Part shown: piece by piece, positions 8,520 to 16,821 of the stretch
Numbering within the stretch: position 1 is the stretch's first letter
Layout of the letters: every line of letters starts with the position of its first letter
Assembly (NCBI RefSeq): GCF_900100255.1
Contig: NZ_FMTS01000001.1
Coordinates: 62,001 to 126,000 of the forward strand
DNA from: Asticcacaulis taihuensis
Lineage (GTDB): Bacteria > Pseudomonadota > Alphaproteobacteria > Caulobacterales > Caulobacteraceae
DNA length: 64,000 bases
Direction: 5' to 3'
Notes under the pieces: model-generated
Databases searched by the model: none
What the model saw: the letters and a program-made list of their open reading frames with translations, nothing else
What the model was told of the DNA's origin: nothing
Translations under genes and position numbers: made by a program

Positions 8520-9263
8520 GTGAGCGACATTTTTGACGAAACCGAAGAGAACCTGCGCGCCGACAAGTGGATCGGCATCGTCAAGAAAACCTGGCCTTGG
8601 GTGGCCGGCGTGCTGGTTTTGGCTCTGGTGATTGCGCTGGGTGTCTGGGGCTACCAAAGCTGGCAGGCCAGTATTGCGGCCAAGGCGTCTGAATCGTATG
8701 GGCAGGCTGTCGAATCGCTCGGCAAGGGCGACAAGGCCGTGGCCAAAACCCAGCTTGAAGCGACAGTAAAGGCCGGCAACGCCACTTACAAGTCACTGGC
8801 CCTGCAGCAACTGGCCGGCCTGGCGCTGGAAGACAACAAGACGGCGGAAGCCATTGCCGACCTGGATCAGGCGGCAAAAGCGACGAACAGCGCCCTGATC
8901 AGCGATGCCGCCGCTCTCAAGGCTGCCTTGCTAGCCATGGATACCAGCAGCCTGGCCGACACCCAAAAGCGCCTTGAGCCGCTAATGAAGGAAAAGCGTC
9001 CCTTTGCCGCCATGGCCAAGGAAGCGCTTGCCATGGCCAAGCTGCAATCCGGTGACGTCAAGGGCGCCCGCAGTGATCTGCAGGTGCTTTCCGTCACGCT
9101 CGGTACGCCGGATGGCGTCAAGCAACGCGCTGCTGCCTTTGTTGCCGCCATCGATTCCGGTGCCATCGGCACGGCCCAGGCCATGATCAAGCTGCCGGAA
9201 GCGCCCATGCCGGTCATGCCGCAAATGCCCGTGCCGCAAGAGGCACAGGCACCGGCGCAATAA
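8520..9263 (+). CDS. YfgM-like TPR-containing inner-membrane protein
   Basis: The GTG at 8520 is chosen because it follows GAAGGA at a suitable distance and gives the usual N-terminus MSDIFDETEENLRADKW; a longer frame starts at 8499. The 247-residue product has a short cytosolic N-terminus, one transmembrane helix (about 27-45) and a periplasmic helical-repeat domain of the YfgM/TPR_21 kind, ending in a Pro-Met-rich tail. It lies immediately upstream of bamB and der, the conserved yfgM-bamB-der order. YfgM is a chaperone-associated protein at the SecYEG translocon in E. coli; a comparable role here is inferred. Confidence 0.85.
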   Translation: MSDIFDETEENLRADKWIGIVKKTWPWVAGVLVLALVIALGVWGYQSWQASIAAKASESYGQAVESLGKGDKAVAKTQLEATVKAGNATYKSLALQQLAGLALEDNKTAEAIADLDQAAKATNSALISDAAALKAALLAMDTSSLADTQKRLEPLMKEKRPFAAMAKEALAMAKLQSGDVKGARSDLQVLSVTLGTPDGVKQRAAAFVAAIDSGAIGTAQAMIKLPEAPMPVMPQMPVPQEAQAPAQ

Positions 9264-9306
9264 GCTAAGGGCCAGGCGTCCGCCGGTCTCAGTCAGAATT
9301 CTTGTT

Positions 9307-10740
9307 ATGGAAACCCCGCATATGAGCTTGTCGATGGTTGATTTTAAAGGTGTCAAGCGCAGTGGCGCCAGCCTGGTGGTTCTGGCGGTGGTTGCGGCTA
9401 TAGGCTTGAGCGGCTGCGCCACGGCGAGCAAGCTGAACCCGTTCAAGGATCGCAATAGTGATCAGGGAGCGGTTGCCTCGCAGGGGCAGCGTATCTCGAT
9501 CGTGGCCTTCGAACAAAAGCTGCAACCTTCCAAGAGCCTGAAAGGGATCGGTTATTACCTGCCGCCGGCCGCGCCCGTAGCGAACTGGCCGCTGGCAAGC
9601 GGACCTGACACCCTGGTGCAGAATGCCGCGGCCGCCAAAGATTTTAAAGTGGCGTGGAGCAAATCTATCGGTACGCCCAGCAAGGGACCAGGCGAGGTTC
9701 TGGCCCAGCCGGTTTCCGACGGGCATTTGATCTACACCATGGACGGCGAAGCGCGGGTTTCGGCCCATGACGTGGCGACCGGCAACCAGGTGTGGAGCAT
9801 CGACCTCAACCCGCACAACAAGCGCGACAAGACGGCCTTCGGCGGCGGCCTGGCGCTGGATAATGGCAAGCTCTACGTCACCTCGGGCTTCCGGTTTGTC
9901 GAGGCGCTCGATGCCGCCACCGGCGCGGAAATATGGAAAAAGGTCGTCGATACGCAGCTTCATGCCGCGCCGACCGTCAATGCCAGCTATGTCTTCGCCA
10001 GCGATGTCGACAACCAGATTTTTGCCTTTGACCGCAATACCGGCGAAATGGTCTGGACCTATCAGGCCATTGCCGAGCCGGCGCGACTGCTGAAATCATC
10101 AGCCCCCGTCGTTTCGGGCGACATCGTCTATGCGCCGTTCTCTTCCGGCGAACTGGTGGCACTGAACGCTGCCACGGGCGATCCGGTCTGGCAGCAGGTT
10201 CTGGCGCAATCGAGCCGCACTAATGCCCTGTCGGAAATCCGTGATATTTCCGGTCGTCCGGTGCTCTATAATGGCACCGTCTTCGCCGCCAGCCATTCGG
10301 GCGTATTTCAGGCCATGGACGCCAAGACCGGCAATCCGGCATGGAAGGTCGATACCGACAGCATCAACTCGCCCTGGGTGGCCGGTGACGTTGTTTTCCT
10401 GGTCAGCCTGCAGGGCGAACTGATCTGTGTCAGCCGCGAAAGCGGCCAGGTCTACTGGATCAAGGATCTGAATGTCGGCTTCCAGAAGACCAAGAAGGGC
10501 TTCTTCGGCATGGGTCGTGAAAAGAAGGTCGGCAAGATTCCGCTCTGGGTGGGGCCTGTTCTGGCTTCTGACCGGTTGGTGATGGTCAATTCCCTGGGAG
10601 AAGCGGTGGCCTTCGATCCCAAGACCGGCGATCGCCAGGAAACGATCAAGCTCGGCGGTGCCGGCTTCATTGCGCCGATCGTGGTGGGTGACAAGCTGTT
10701 TGTCGTCACCGACGACGCCAAGCTGGTGGCGATCCGGTAA
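9307..10740 (+). CDS. bamB: outer-membrane assembly lipoprotein BamB
   Basis: The 477-residue protein has a lipoprotein signal peptide with the lipobox LSGC (lipidated Cys37 from this start). A second ATG at 9322 is an alternative start. The mature part is an eight-bladed PQQ-like beta-propeller with repeated blade motifs such as DAATGAEIWKK, DRNTGEMVWTY, NAATGDPVWQQ and DAKTGNPAWKV. BamB is a lipoprotein of the BAM complex that helps BamA insert outer-membrane proteins. The position between the YfgM-like gene and der matches the conserved cluster. SurA and LptD, functionally linked, are encoded further along. Confidence 0.92.
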   Translation: METPHMSLSMVDFKGVKRSGASLVVLAVVAAIGLSGCATASKLNPFKDRNSDQGAVASQGQRISIVAFEQKLQPSKSLKGIGYYLPPAAPVANWPLASGPDTLVQNAAAAKDFKVAWSKSIGTPSKGPGEVLAQPVSDGHLIYTMDGEARVSAHDVATGNQVWSIDLNPHNKRDKTAFGGGLALDNGKLYVTSGFRFVEALDAATGAEIWKKVVDTQLHAAPTVNASYVFASDVDNQIFAFDRNTGEMVWTYQAIAEPARLLKSSAPVVSGDIVYAPFSSGELVALNAATGDPVWQQVLAQSSRTNALSEIRDISGRPVLYNGTVFAASHSGVFQAMDAKTGNPAWKVDTDSINSPWVAGDVVFLVSLQGELICVSRESGQVYWIKDLNVGFQKTKKGFFGMGREKKVGKIPLWVGPVLASDRLVMVNSLGEAVAFDPKTGDRQETIKLGGAGFIAPIVVGDKLFVVTDDAKLVAIR

Positions 10741-10804
10741 TCCGACTAAATGGCGGCTATGCTTTTAAAGTGGCTATTTGAGCGTTTTTCGCTATAAGGC
10801 GGCC

Positions 10805-12409
10805 ATGCCTTTAAAAATAGCCATTGTCGGCCGGCCCAATGTCGGCAAATCGACCCTGTTTAACCGCCTCGCGGGCAAGAAGCTGGCCATCGTTGATGAC
10901 CAGCCCGGTGTCACGCGCGACCGCCGTTACGCCACCGGCCGTATCGGTGATATCGATCTGGAACTGATCGATACCGCCGGTTTTGAAGACCTGAGTGATC
11001 ACTCCCTGGAGGCGCGGATGCGGCTTCAGACCGAACGCGGCATCGAAGAGGCCGACGTGGCTTTTTTCGTGGTCGATGCCCGCGAAGGCGTGACGCCGCT
11101 CGATCGTATCTTCGCCGATATCCTGCGCAAGAAGGACAAGCCGGTTGTCATGATCGCCAACAAGGCCGAGGGGCACCAAGCGGCTGCCACCGCCGAGGAG
11201 GCGCGCGTCCTGGGCTTTGGTGAGCCGATCCACCTGTCGGCCGAGCATGGCGAAGGTATGTCCGAACTCTACGAAGCCACCGAAAAGTATCGCCAGATGT
11301 TTGAAGGCGACTTCATGGAGGCAGACGATGAGGCGGAGGATGAAGATACCAAGCCGATCCGCATAGCCATTATCGGTCGGCCGAACGCCGGCAAATCGAC
11401 CCTGATCAACAAGCTGCTGGGCGAGGATCGCCTTCTGACCGGCCCCGAAGCCGGCATTACCCGTGATTCCATCTCTGTGGACTGGGAATATGAAGGCCGT
11501 ACCATTCGCCTGGTCGATACCGCCGGCCTGCGCCGTAAGGCGCGGGTGCAGGAGAAGCTGGAAAAACTGTCCACCAGCGATACCATCCGCGCCATTACCT
11601 TTGCAGAGGTGGTGGTTCTGGTGATGGACGAGGCCAACGCCTTTGAAGTGCAGGATTTGCAGATCGCCGATCTGGTCGAGCGCGAAGGCCGGGCGCTGGT
11701 CTATGCTGTATCCAAGTGGGATCTGGTCGAGAATCCCCAGTCGCGGCTGAATGAGATTGTGGAAATATCCGAGCGTATGTTGCCGCAACTGCGTGGCACG
11801 CCTCTGGTGACGCTTTCCGGCGCCACCGGCCGGGGGCTGGAACGCCTGATGCCGGCCGTGCTCAAGACCTATCGCAACTGGTCGGCCAAGATCAAGACGC
11901 GCGATCTCAACGACTGGCTGGCCCTGGCGATCCAGCGCCATCCGCCGCCCGCCGTCAGTGGCAAGCGGATCAAGCCGAAATACATGGCCCAGACCAAAGG
12001 GCGGCCGCCCACGTTTGTGCTGTTCGCGGCGCGCGCCTACGCTATGCCGGATCACTATACGCGCTATCTGATCAATAGTTTACGTGAATCTTTTGATATG
12101 CCGGGTGTGCCAATTCGCCTGACTGTGAAGGCCAATTCGACCACCAATCCCTATGATGAAGGGGCTGCGTCCGAAACCTCTGGCCCGCCGCGTGTTCGCT
12201 CGAAGCCCAAGTCCAAACCGGGCGAAAAGCCGGCGCACCCGAATCGCGTCCGCCAGAAGCCGAAGGGGGCGCCGCCGGCCAAGCCAAAGGTCGTGGTCAA
12301 GGACCGTGCTGAGGTCAGCAAGGCCAAGGCGGTAAAAGCCAGGGCCATGGGACCGAGCACCAAACCGGGCGCCGCAGGGCCGGGTGGTCGAGCGAAACCC
12401 AGGAAATAA
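10805..12409 (+). CDS. der: ribosome-assembly GTPase Der (EngA)
   Basis: The product has 534 residues with two tandem GTPase domains and a KH-like domain. The first G1 motif GRPNVGKSTL starts at about residue 8 and the second GRPNAGKSTL at about 190; both have DTAG G3 motifs and NKAE/SKWD-type G4 motifs. Der is essential for maturation of the 50S subunit. The ATG at 10805 is used because it opens directly into the first beta strand. The C-terminus carries an extra tail of roughly 85 residues, very rich in Lys, Pro, Arg and Ala, after the family's usual end. Confidence 0.94.
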   Translation: MPLKIAIVGRPNVGKSTLFNRLAGKKLAIVDDQPGVTRDRRYATGRIGDIDLELIDTAGFEDLSDHSLEARMRLQTERGIEEADVAFFVVDAREGVTPLDRIFADILRKKDKPVVMIANKAEGHQAAATAEEARVLGFGEPIHLSAEHGEGMSELYEATEKYRQMFEGDFMEADDEAEDEDTKPIRIAIIGRPNAGKSTLINKLLGEDRLLTGPEAGITRDSISVDWEYEGRTIRLVDTAGLRRKARVQEKLEKLSTSDTIRAITFAEVVVLVMDEANAFEVQDLQIADLVEREGRALVYAVSKWDLVENPQSRLNEIVEISERMLPQLRGTPLVTLSGATGRGLERLMPAVLKTYRNWSAKIKTRDLNDWLALAIQRHPPPAVSGKRIKPKYMAQTKGRPPTFVLFAARAYAMPDHYTRYLINSLRESFDMPGVPIRLTVKANSTTNPYDEGAASETSGPPRVRSKPKSKPGEKPAHPNRVRQKPKGAPPAKPKVVVKDRAEVSKAKAVKARAMGPSTKPGAAGPGGRAKPRK

Positions 12410-12412
12410 AAT

Positions 12413-12441
12413 AAAAGCCCCGGCGTTGTGCCGGGGCTTTT
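12413..12441. terminator. bidirectional terminator between der and the lysine transaminase gene
   Basis: A perfect 12-bp inverted repeat AAAAGCCCCGGC / GCCGGGGCTTTT (12413-12424 with 12430-12441) with loop GTTGT lies in the 33 bp between two converging genes. The A and T tracts allow termination on both strands. It lacks the outer arms seen in the three larger junction elements. Confidence 0.88.
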
Positions 12442-12442
12442 A

Positions 12443-13777
12443 TCATAGCTTTTCCAGAACGCGCGCCAGTTTGGTCAGCATGGCATCGATATCGGCAATG
12501 GTGACATCGAGCGGCGGACGGAAGCGGATGCTGTCGGTGCCGGCGCCGAGCAGAAGCAGATTCTCGCTTTCCAGTGCCAGATCGACCAGGCGACCCTTGT
12601 TCCGTTTGTCGTTGACTGTAAAGCCCTGATAGAGCCCCAGGCCCCGCACATTGCTGATTAGATCAGGGAACCGCTCCACCAGTTGATTGAGGCCATCAAA
12701 CAGGTAGCTACCCTTGGCCGTCACCTGATCCAGCAGCCCTTCGTCTTCGACAATCCGCCATTCCTGCACGAAACGCACCATGTCGGCGAGCGTCCCGCCC
12801 CAGGTGGAATCGAGTACGCCGACATCCTCCATCGGGTTGAGCATATAGACGGCGCCATTGCCGAACTTCTTGGCGACCGCGATGGCCTGCGGCGGCCAGG
12901 GGACGTCGAACAGATCGATGGAAAAGATAGCGCCGGTCTGGCCGCCAGAGGTCTGGACTTCATCCAGCCCCCAGCCGATGTCATAGTCGTGACAGAGCCT
13001 GGACAGGCCCTGATAGAAACGCGGCAGGGCCAGACGATGGCCGCCGGCGCCTTGCAGAGGCTCCAGAATAACGCCGGCGATTTCATCCGGGTGGGTGCGC
13101 ATGAATGTTTCGATCAGGGTCAGACAGCGGTCGACTTCAAGCTCATTTTCGGCATTGGAGCGGCGCGCGTCATATTCCGGAAACGGCACCTGAAGATTGC
13201 CGTGAATGATGCCGCGAAAATCCCTGGTCGCAACCGGATCGTGAGTCAGATTGGTAATGTTAAGCGCAAAAACCGTACGTCCATGAAAGGCTTGCTCGAA
13301 ATAAATAAAGCGATGGTTTAGAACCGTCCTGCCCTTGGCCTGCTGTTTGTGGTTATGCAGATTGATGAGATATTTCATCATATTTTCGACGGCCTCGGCC
13401 CCCGAATTGACGGCATAGACCTCGACATGCTGGTCGCGCATACAGACGGGCGCCAACCGGTGCAACAAGCGGTAATAGGCCAGGCATTGCGGGGTCAGGA
13501 AATCCGGATTGGCCATCTTGTTATTGGCGGCCAGGACGAGTTCGCGGACATAGTCCGGCTCGAACAGGCGCGGGTGATTGTAGCCCAGAAGCTTAGAGCC
13601 ATAGAGGCCGCACCAGTCAGTAATACGATCGCCATCCACCGTGGCCAGAGTCATGCCCTGACTATTGGCCAGATCGACCACGAAGGGGTAAGGCTCGGCA
13701 ATGACATACTTGCCGAGTTCTTCGAGCATGGAAGCGCTTTGCGCTTTGGGATAGGCGGGGGGCGTATGAGTGTTCAT
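12443..13777 (-). CDS. lat: L-lysine 6-transaminase
   Basis: This is a 444-residue class III PLP aminotransferase. The N-terminal region (ITDWCGLYGSKLLGYNHPR), VNSGAEAVENMMKYL, the substrate region EPLQGAGGH, the cofactor-binding LDEVQTSGGQTG (Asp272) and VAKKFGNGAVY with the Schiff-base lysine (Lys303 or Lys304) resemble lysine epsilon-aminotransferases rather than ornithine or GABA transaminases. The enzyme converts lysine plus 2-oxoglutarate to allysine (piperideine-6-carboxylate) and glutamate. No allysine dehydrogenase is beside it. A palindrome 55 bp upstream of the start could be an operator. Confidence 0.85.
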   Translation of the reverse strand: MNTHTPPAYPKAQSASMLEELGKYVIAEPYPFVVDLANSQGMTLATVDGDRITDWCGLYGSKLLGYNHPRLFEPDYVRELVLAANNKMANPDFLTPQCLAYYRLLHRLAPVCMRDQHVEVYAVNSGAEAVENMMKYLINLHNHKQQAKGRTVLNHRFIYFEQAFHGRTVFALNITNLTHDPVATRDFRGIIHGNLQVPFPEYDARRSNAENELEVDRCLTLIETFMRTHPDEIAGVILEPLQGAGGHRLALPRFYQGLSRLCHDYDIGWGLDEVQTSGGQTGAIFSIDLFDVPWPPQAIAVAKKFGNGAVYMLNPMEDVGVLDSTWGGTLADMVRFVQEWRIVEDEGLLDQVTAKGSYLFDGLNQLVERFPDLISNVRGLGLYQGFTVNDKRNKGRLVDLALESENLLLLGAGTDSIRFRPPLDVTIADIDAMLTKLARVLEKL

Positions 13778-13831
13778 TTTGCCATTCTGAACCGATTTAG
13801 GACAAAATGGAAGCGAATTTACGCAAAATGA

Positions 13832-13842
13832 TTGATAATCAA
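13832..13842. promoter_or_regulatory. palindrome upstream of lat
   Basis: TTGATAATCAA is a perfect inverted repeat about a central A, set in the 82-bp gap between the SDR stop and the lat start. It resembles the core of Fur-type or Lrp-type sites but is too short to assign. Confidence 0.3.
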
Positions 13843-13859
13843 ATCAAATTGACCCCGCT

Positions 13860-14600
13860 TCAGGCGTATTGCGCGGCCTTGAGTTTCCAGTCGGGAAAGC
13901 TGATTGTTTCAAGCGGCGGCACCTTGCCGGGATCGGCAAGTTCAAGGATAAGCGGCGCGATTTCCGCTGGCAGCGGCAGGGTTTCCGGATCTTCCCCCGG
14001 ATAGGCGGCAGCACGCATACGAGTGCGCATGGCGCCGGGCGATACAATGGCGGCGCGGATGGGGGTGATCTCGATTTCATCGGCCCAGGCGCGGACCAGG
14101 GTTTCCATCGCGGCCTTGGTGGCGCCATAGGGGCCCCAGAAGGCCCGGCCTTGGGTCACACTGGCGCCCGTGGTCAGGAAAATGGCGCGGCCGGCGGTGG
14201 ACTGGCGCAGAAGCGGCTCCAGGGCGCGCAACAAATGCCAGGTGGCGCCGAGATTGACGGCGACAACCTTGTCGAAATCCTTGGGTTCGTGGTGCGTGAC
14301 CGGGCTGAGCGTGCCCGAAATCGCGGCCGCATGGACCAAGACATCGATGCGGCCGAAGCGTTCGAAAAGAACGGAGCTCAGGCGGTCAAAGGCGTCATTA
14401 TCGGTGATGTCGAACGGAATGAGCGTAGCGTGCTGGCCGGTGGCGGCAAAAACCTCGTCATCCAGCTCTTCCAGCGCCGCCCTGGACCGGCCGCAGGCGA
14501 TGACTTGCGCGCCGGCCTTGGCGAGGGCCAGGGCGCAGGCACGCCCAATCCCCCTTGAAGCGCCAGTGACAAGGGCGATGCGGCCGGTCTGTGCGGTCAT
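13860..14600 (-). CDS. short-chain dehydrogenase/reductase
   Basis: The 246-residue protein is a classical SDR. The NAD(P)-binding glycine motif TGASRGIG is at about residues 13-20, with CGRSR after the second strand suggesting NADP preference. DITDND, HAAAISG in place of the usual NNAG, and the catalytic YGATK are present. It has the same orientation as purF, 15 bp downstream of it, and so probably shares its transcript. The substrate cannot be predicted. Proteins like this are commonly found beside purF in related genomes, but I know of no demonstrated link to purine synthesis. Confidence 0.82.
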   Translation of the reverse strand: MTAQTGRIALVTGASRGIGRACALALAKAGAQVIACGRSRAALEELDDEVFAATGQHATLIPFDITDNDAFDRLSSVLFERFGRIDVLVHAAAISGTLSPVTHHEPKDFDKVVAVNLGATWHLLRALEPLLRQSTAGRAIFLTTGASVTQGRAFWGPYGATKAAMETLVRAWADEIEITPIRAAIVSPGAMRTRMRAAAYPGEDPETLPLPAEIAPLILELADPGKVPPLETISFPDWKLKAAQYA

Positions 14601-14615
14601 CTGAAGTCCTGTGAT

Positions 14616-16124
14616 TTAGTAGCTGTTGGCAAGCAGCGAAAGCTGAGCCCCGGCGTTTTCGCCTTCGGCTTCCACTTCACGGTCGGTCAGGCGGGTCGGG
14701 TATTCGCCGGTGAAATAGTGGTCAGTGAACTGCGGGTTGGCATTGTCGCGGCCGGAATGCCCCATGGCCTTGTAAAGACCATCGACCGAGAGAAAGCCTA
14801 AGGAGTCACATTCCAGCTTCTGGCGCATTTCCTCCAGGGTGTGGTTGGCGGCCAGCAGCTTTTCACGGTCCGGCATGTCGATACCGTAGAAGTCGGGCCA
14901 CATGATCGGCGGGGAGGCCGAGCGCAGGTGGACTTCCCTGGCGCCGGCCGCGCGCACCATGCGGACGATCTTGACCGAGGTGGTGCCGCGCACGATCGAG
15001 TCGTCGATCAGGATGACCTTCTTGCCCTCGAGCACGATGCGGTTGGGGGCGTGCTTCTTGCGGACGCCAAGATCGCGGATGCCCTGGGTCGGCTGGATGA
15101 AGGTCCGGCCGACATAGTGGTTGCGGATAATGCCCAGTTCGAACGGCAGGCCGGACTGTTCGGCGAAGCCAAGCGCAGCCGGTACGCCGGAATCCGGCAC
15201 GGGCACGACAAGATCGGCATCGGCGGGGTGCTCGATGGCCAGTTGGCGGCCCATGCGCTTGCGCACGTCATAGATGGATTTGCCGTTTACGATGCTGTCC
15301 GGGCGGGCGAAGTAGATGTATTCAAACAGGCAGGGGCGGGCCGCCTTGACGCCGAACGGCTTGAAGGAGGTCAGGCCGGTTTCGTCAATCTGGACGACTT
15401 CGCCATGCTCAACATCGCGCACGAAGGTGGCGCCGATCATGTCCAGCGCACAGGTTTCCGAAGCCAGGACATAGGAGTCGCCCAGCTTGCCGATGACCAG
15501 GGGGCGGATGCCGAGCGGATCACGAGCGCCGATCATCATATTGCGCGTCAGGGCCACCAGGGCGAAACCGCCCTCGATATGACGCAGGGCGTCCATAAAG
15601 CGATCGATGATCTTGATCGAACGCGAACGGGCGATCAGATGCAAAATGACCTCCGAATCGGAGGTCGACTGGAAGATGGAGCCTTCGCTGACCAGTTTGG
15701 TGCGCAGGTGCATGAAATTGGTAAGATTGCCGTTGTGGGCGAGGGCGATGCCGCCGTCATCCAGATCGGCGAACATCGGCTGGACGTTACGGATGAAGGC
15801 GCCGCCTGCGGTTGAATAACGTGTGTGGCCAATGGCCGAGCGGCCCTTCAGGCGGGCCACCACTTCGGGCTGGGTAAAAACGTCACCGACCAGGCCATGT
15901 TCACGTTCGGTGTAGAAGCGCTTGCCGTCGCAGGAGGCGATGCCGCAGGCTTCCTCGCCGCGATGCTGGAGGGCGTGCATACCAAGGACGGTGATGGCGC
16001 TTGCGTCATCAATACCATGGACGCCGAACACACCGCATTCGAGGCGGGGGCGGTCATCGTCTGAGTCGCGCTGGGAGGCTTGGGGATCGGTGAGAGCAGA
16101 CAGTTCAGGCTGAGACAACAGCAT
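14616..16124 (-). CDS. purF: amidophosphoribosyltransferase
   Basis: The 502-residue enzyme makes 5-phosphoribosylamine from PRPP and glutamine, the first committed purine step. A short propeptide of 29 residues precedes Cys30 in ECGVFGV, the N-terminal nucleophile of the glutaminase domain after processing. GHTRYSTAGG and NGNLTN are glutaminase motifs, and VILIDDSIVRGTT in the C-terminal half is the PRPP-binding loop. The two conserved cysteines of the Bacillus-type [4Fe-4S] cluster are hard to place by eye. It is downstream of cvpA, as in many proteobacteria, and followed by the SDR gene. Confidence 0.95.
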   Translation of the reverse strand: MLLSQPELSALTDPQASQRDSDDDRPRLECGVFGVHGIDDASAITVLGMHALQHRGEEACGIASCDGKRFYTEREHGLVGDVFTQPEVVARLKGRSAIGHTRYSTAGGAFIRNVQPMFADLDDGGIALAHNGNLTNFMHLRTKLVSEGSIFQSTSDSEVILHLIARSRSIKIIDRFMDALRHIEGGFALVALTRNMMIGARDPLGIRPLVIGKLGDSYVLASETCALDMIGATFVRDVEHGEVVQIDETGLTSFKPFGVKAARPCLFEYIYFARPDSIVNGKSIYDVRKRMGRQLAIEHPADADLVVPVPDSGVPAALGFAEQSGLPFELGIIRNHYVGRTFIQPTQGIRDLGVRKKHAPNRIVLEGKKVILIDDSIVRGTTSVKIVRMVRAAGAREVHLRSASPPIMWPDFYGIDMPDREKLLAANHTLEEMRQKLECDSLGFLSVDGLYKAMGHSGRDNANPQFTDHYFTGEYPTRLTDREVEAEGENAGAQLSLLANSY

Positions 16125-16180
16125 GGAATCTCTTTTCTAAAACGCAGTGACCGTCCGCACGGGGAGACCGGAGGGTCAGG

Positions 16181-16681
16181 TTACTGATTGTCCTCGACCA
16201 CCTTGTTGGCCACACCCGTGCTTGCCGGAATGAAGGCCTGGATGATCTTGGCGCATTTGACGCTAAGTGGATAAACCTTGGCGGCGCGAAACCAGTGAGG
16301 TTGCCGGTCAATAGGCGTCACCGCGGAAAAAATCAAATGGAATACGCCCAAAACCACCAGTGTACGGAAGATTCCGATGCCAATGCCCAGAACGCGGTCG
16401 AAGGTATTCAAGGCCTTTTGTTTCTGGATCTTCTCCGAAAGGGCATGACCCAGATAACGGATGCCGAAATAGATCAAAAGGAAGATGACAAAGGCGGCGA
16501 TGTAGCCGGTGATAGTATCGAGGTGGAAATTGTTGGCAATGAAGGGTTTGGCGATAACGGAGACGAACAGCGCCAGGAAAAAGGAAATCAGATTGACCAG
16601 TTCCTTGGTGCCGCCACGCACAAAGCCTGCGACGCATGATATGGCGAGAATGGCCAGAAAAATGAGATCGTAGGCTTGCAT
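16181..16681 (-). CDS. cvpA: CvpA-family membrane protein
   Basis: The ATG at 16681 is preferred over that at 16693 because GGGGGA lies at good spacing before it. The 166-residue product has four predicted transmembrane helices within residues 1-125 (AYDLIFLAILAISCVAGF, then LVNLISFFLALFVSVIA, IAAFVIFLLIYFGIRYL and FRTLVVLGVFHLIF) and a soluble tail. CvpA proteins are linked to envelope homeostasis in Gram-negatives; the colicin V production name is historical. The gene lies 57 bp upstream of purF, the common cvpA-purF pairing. Confidence 0.88.
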   Translation of the reverse strand: MQAYDLIFLAILAISCVAGFVRGGTKELVNLISFFLALFVSVIAKPFIANNFHLDTITGYIAAFVIFLLIYFGIRYLGHALSEKIQKQKALNTFDRVLGIGIGIFRTLVVLGVFHLIFSAVTPIDRQPHWFRAAKVYPLSVKCAKIIQAFIPASTGVANKVVEDNQ

Positions 16682-16821
16682 GTTATCCCCCATATGTGAT
16701 GGCGCCAGCCATTTTCCAGTCCTGAAGCGTATTTATTGAAGACTGAGGCGGCCACAGCGTCTGGGCGTAGTCATACCATTTGCGCACAGGCTTAACAACA
16801 AGGGTTAACCGGTCAGTGTGG

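Noticed and set aside
10811-12055. A 414-codon minus-strand frame opposite der
   Set aside because: It is antisense to a fully conserved two-GTPase-domain protein. Its own product has no recognisable motif.
14841-15815. A 324-codon plus-strand frame opposite purF
   Set aside because: Shadow frame: purF is complete and conserved on the other strand, and the frame is His/Asp/Gly-rich without domain signatures.
16790-16811. CtrA-like box TTAA...TTAAC upstream of cvpA
   Set aside because: The two half-sites are separated by 9 bp instead of the 7 bp required by the CtrA consensus.
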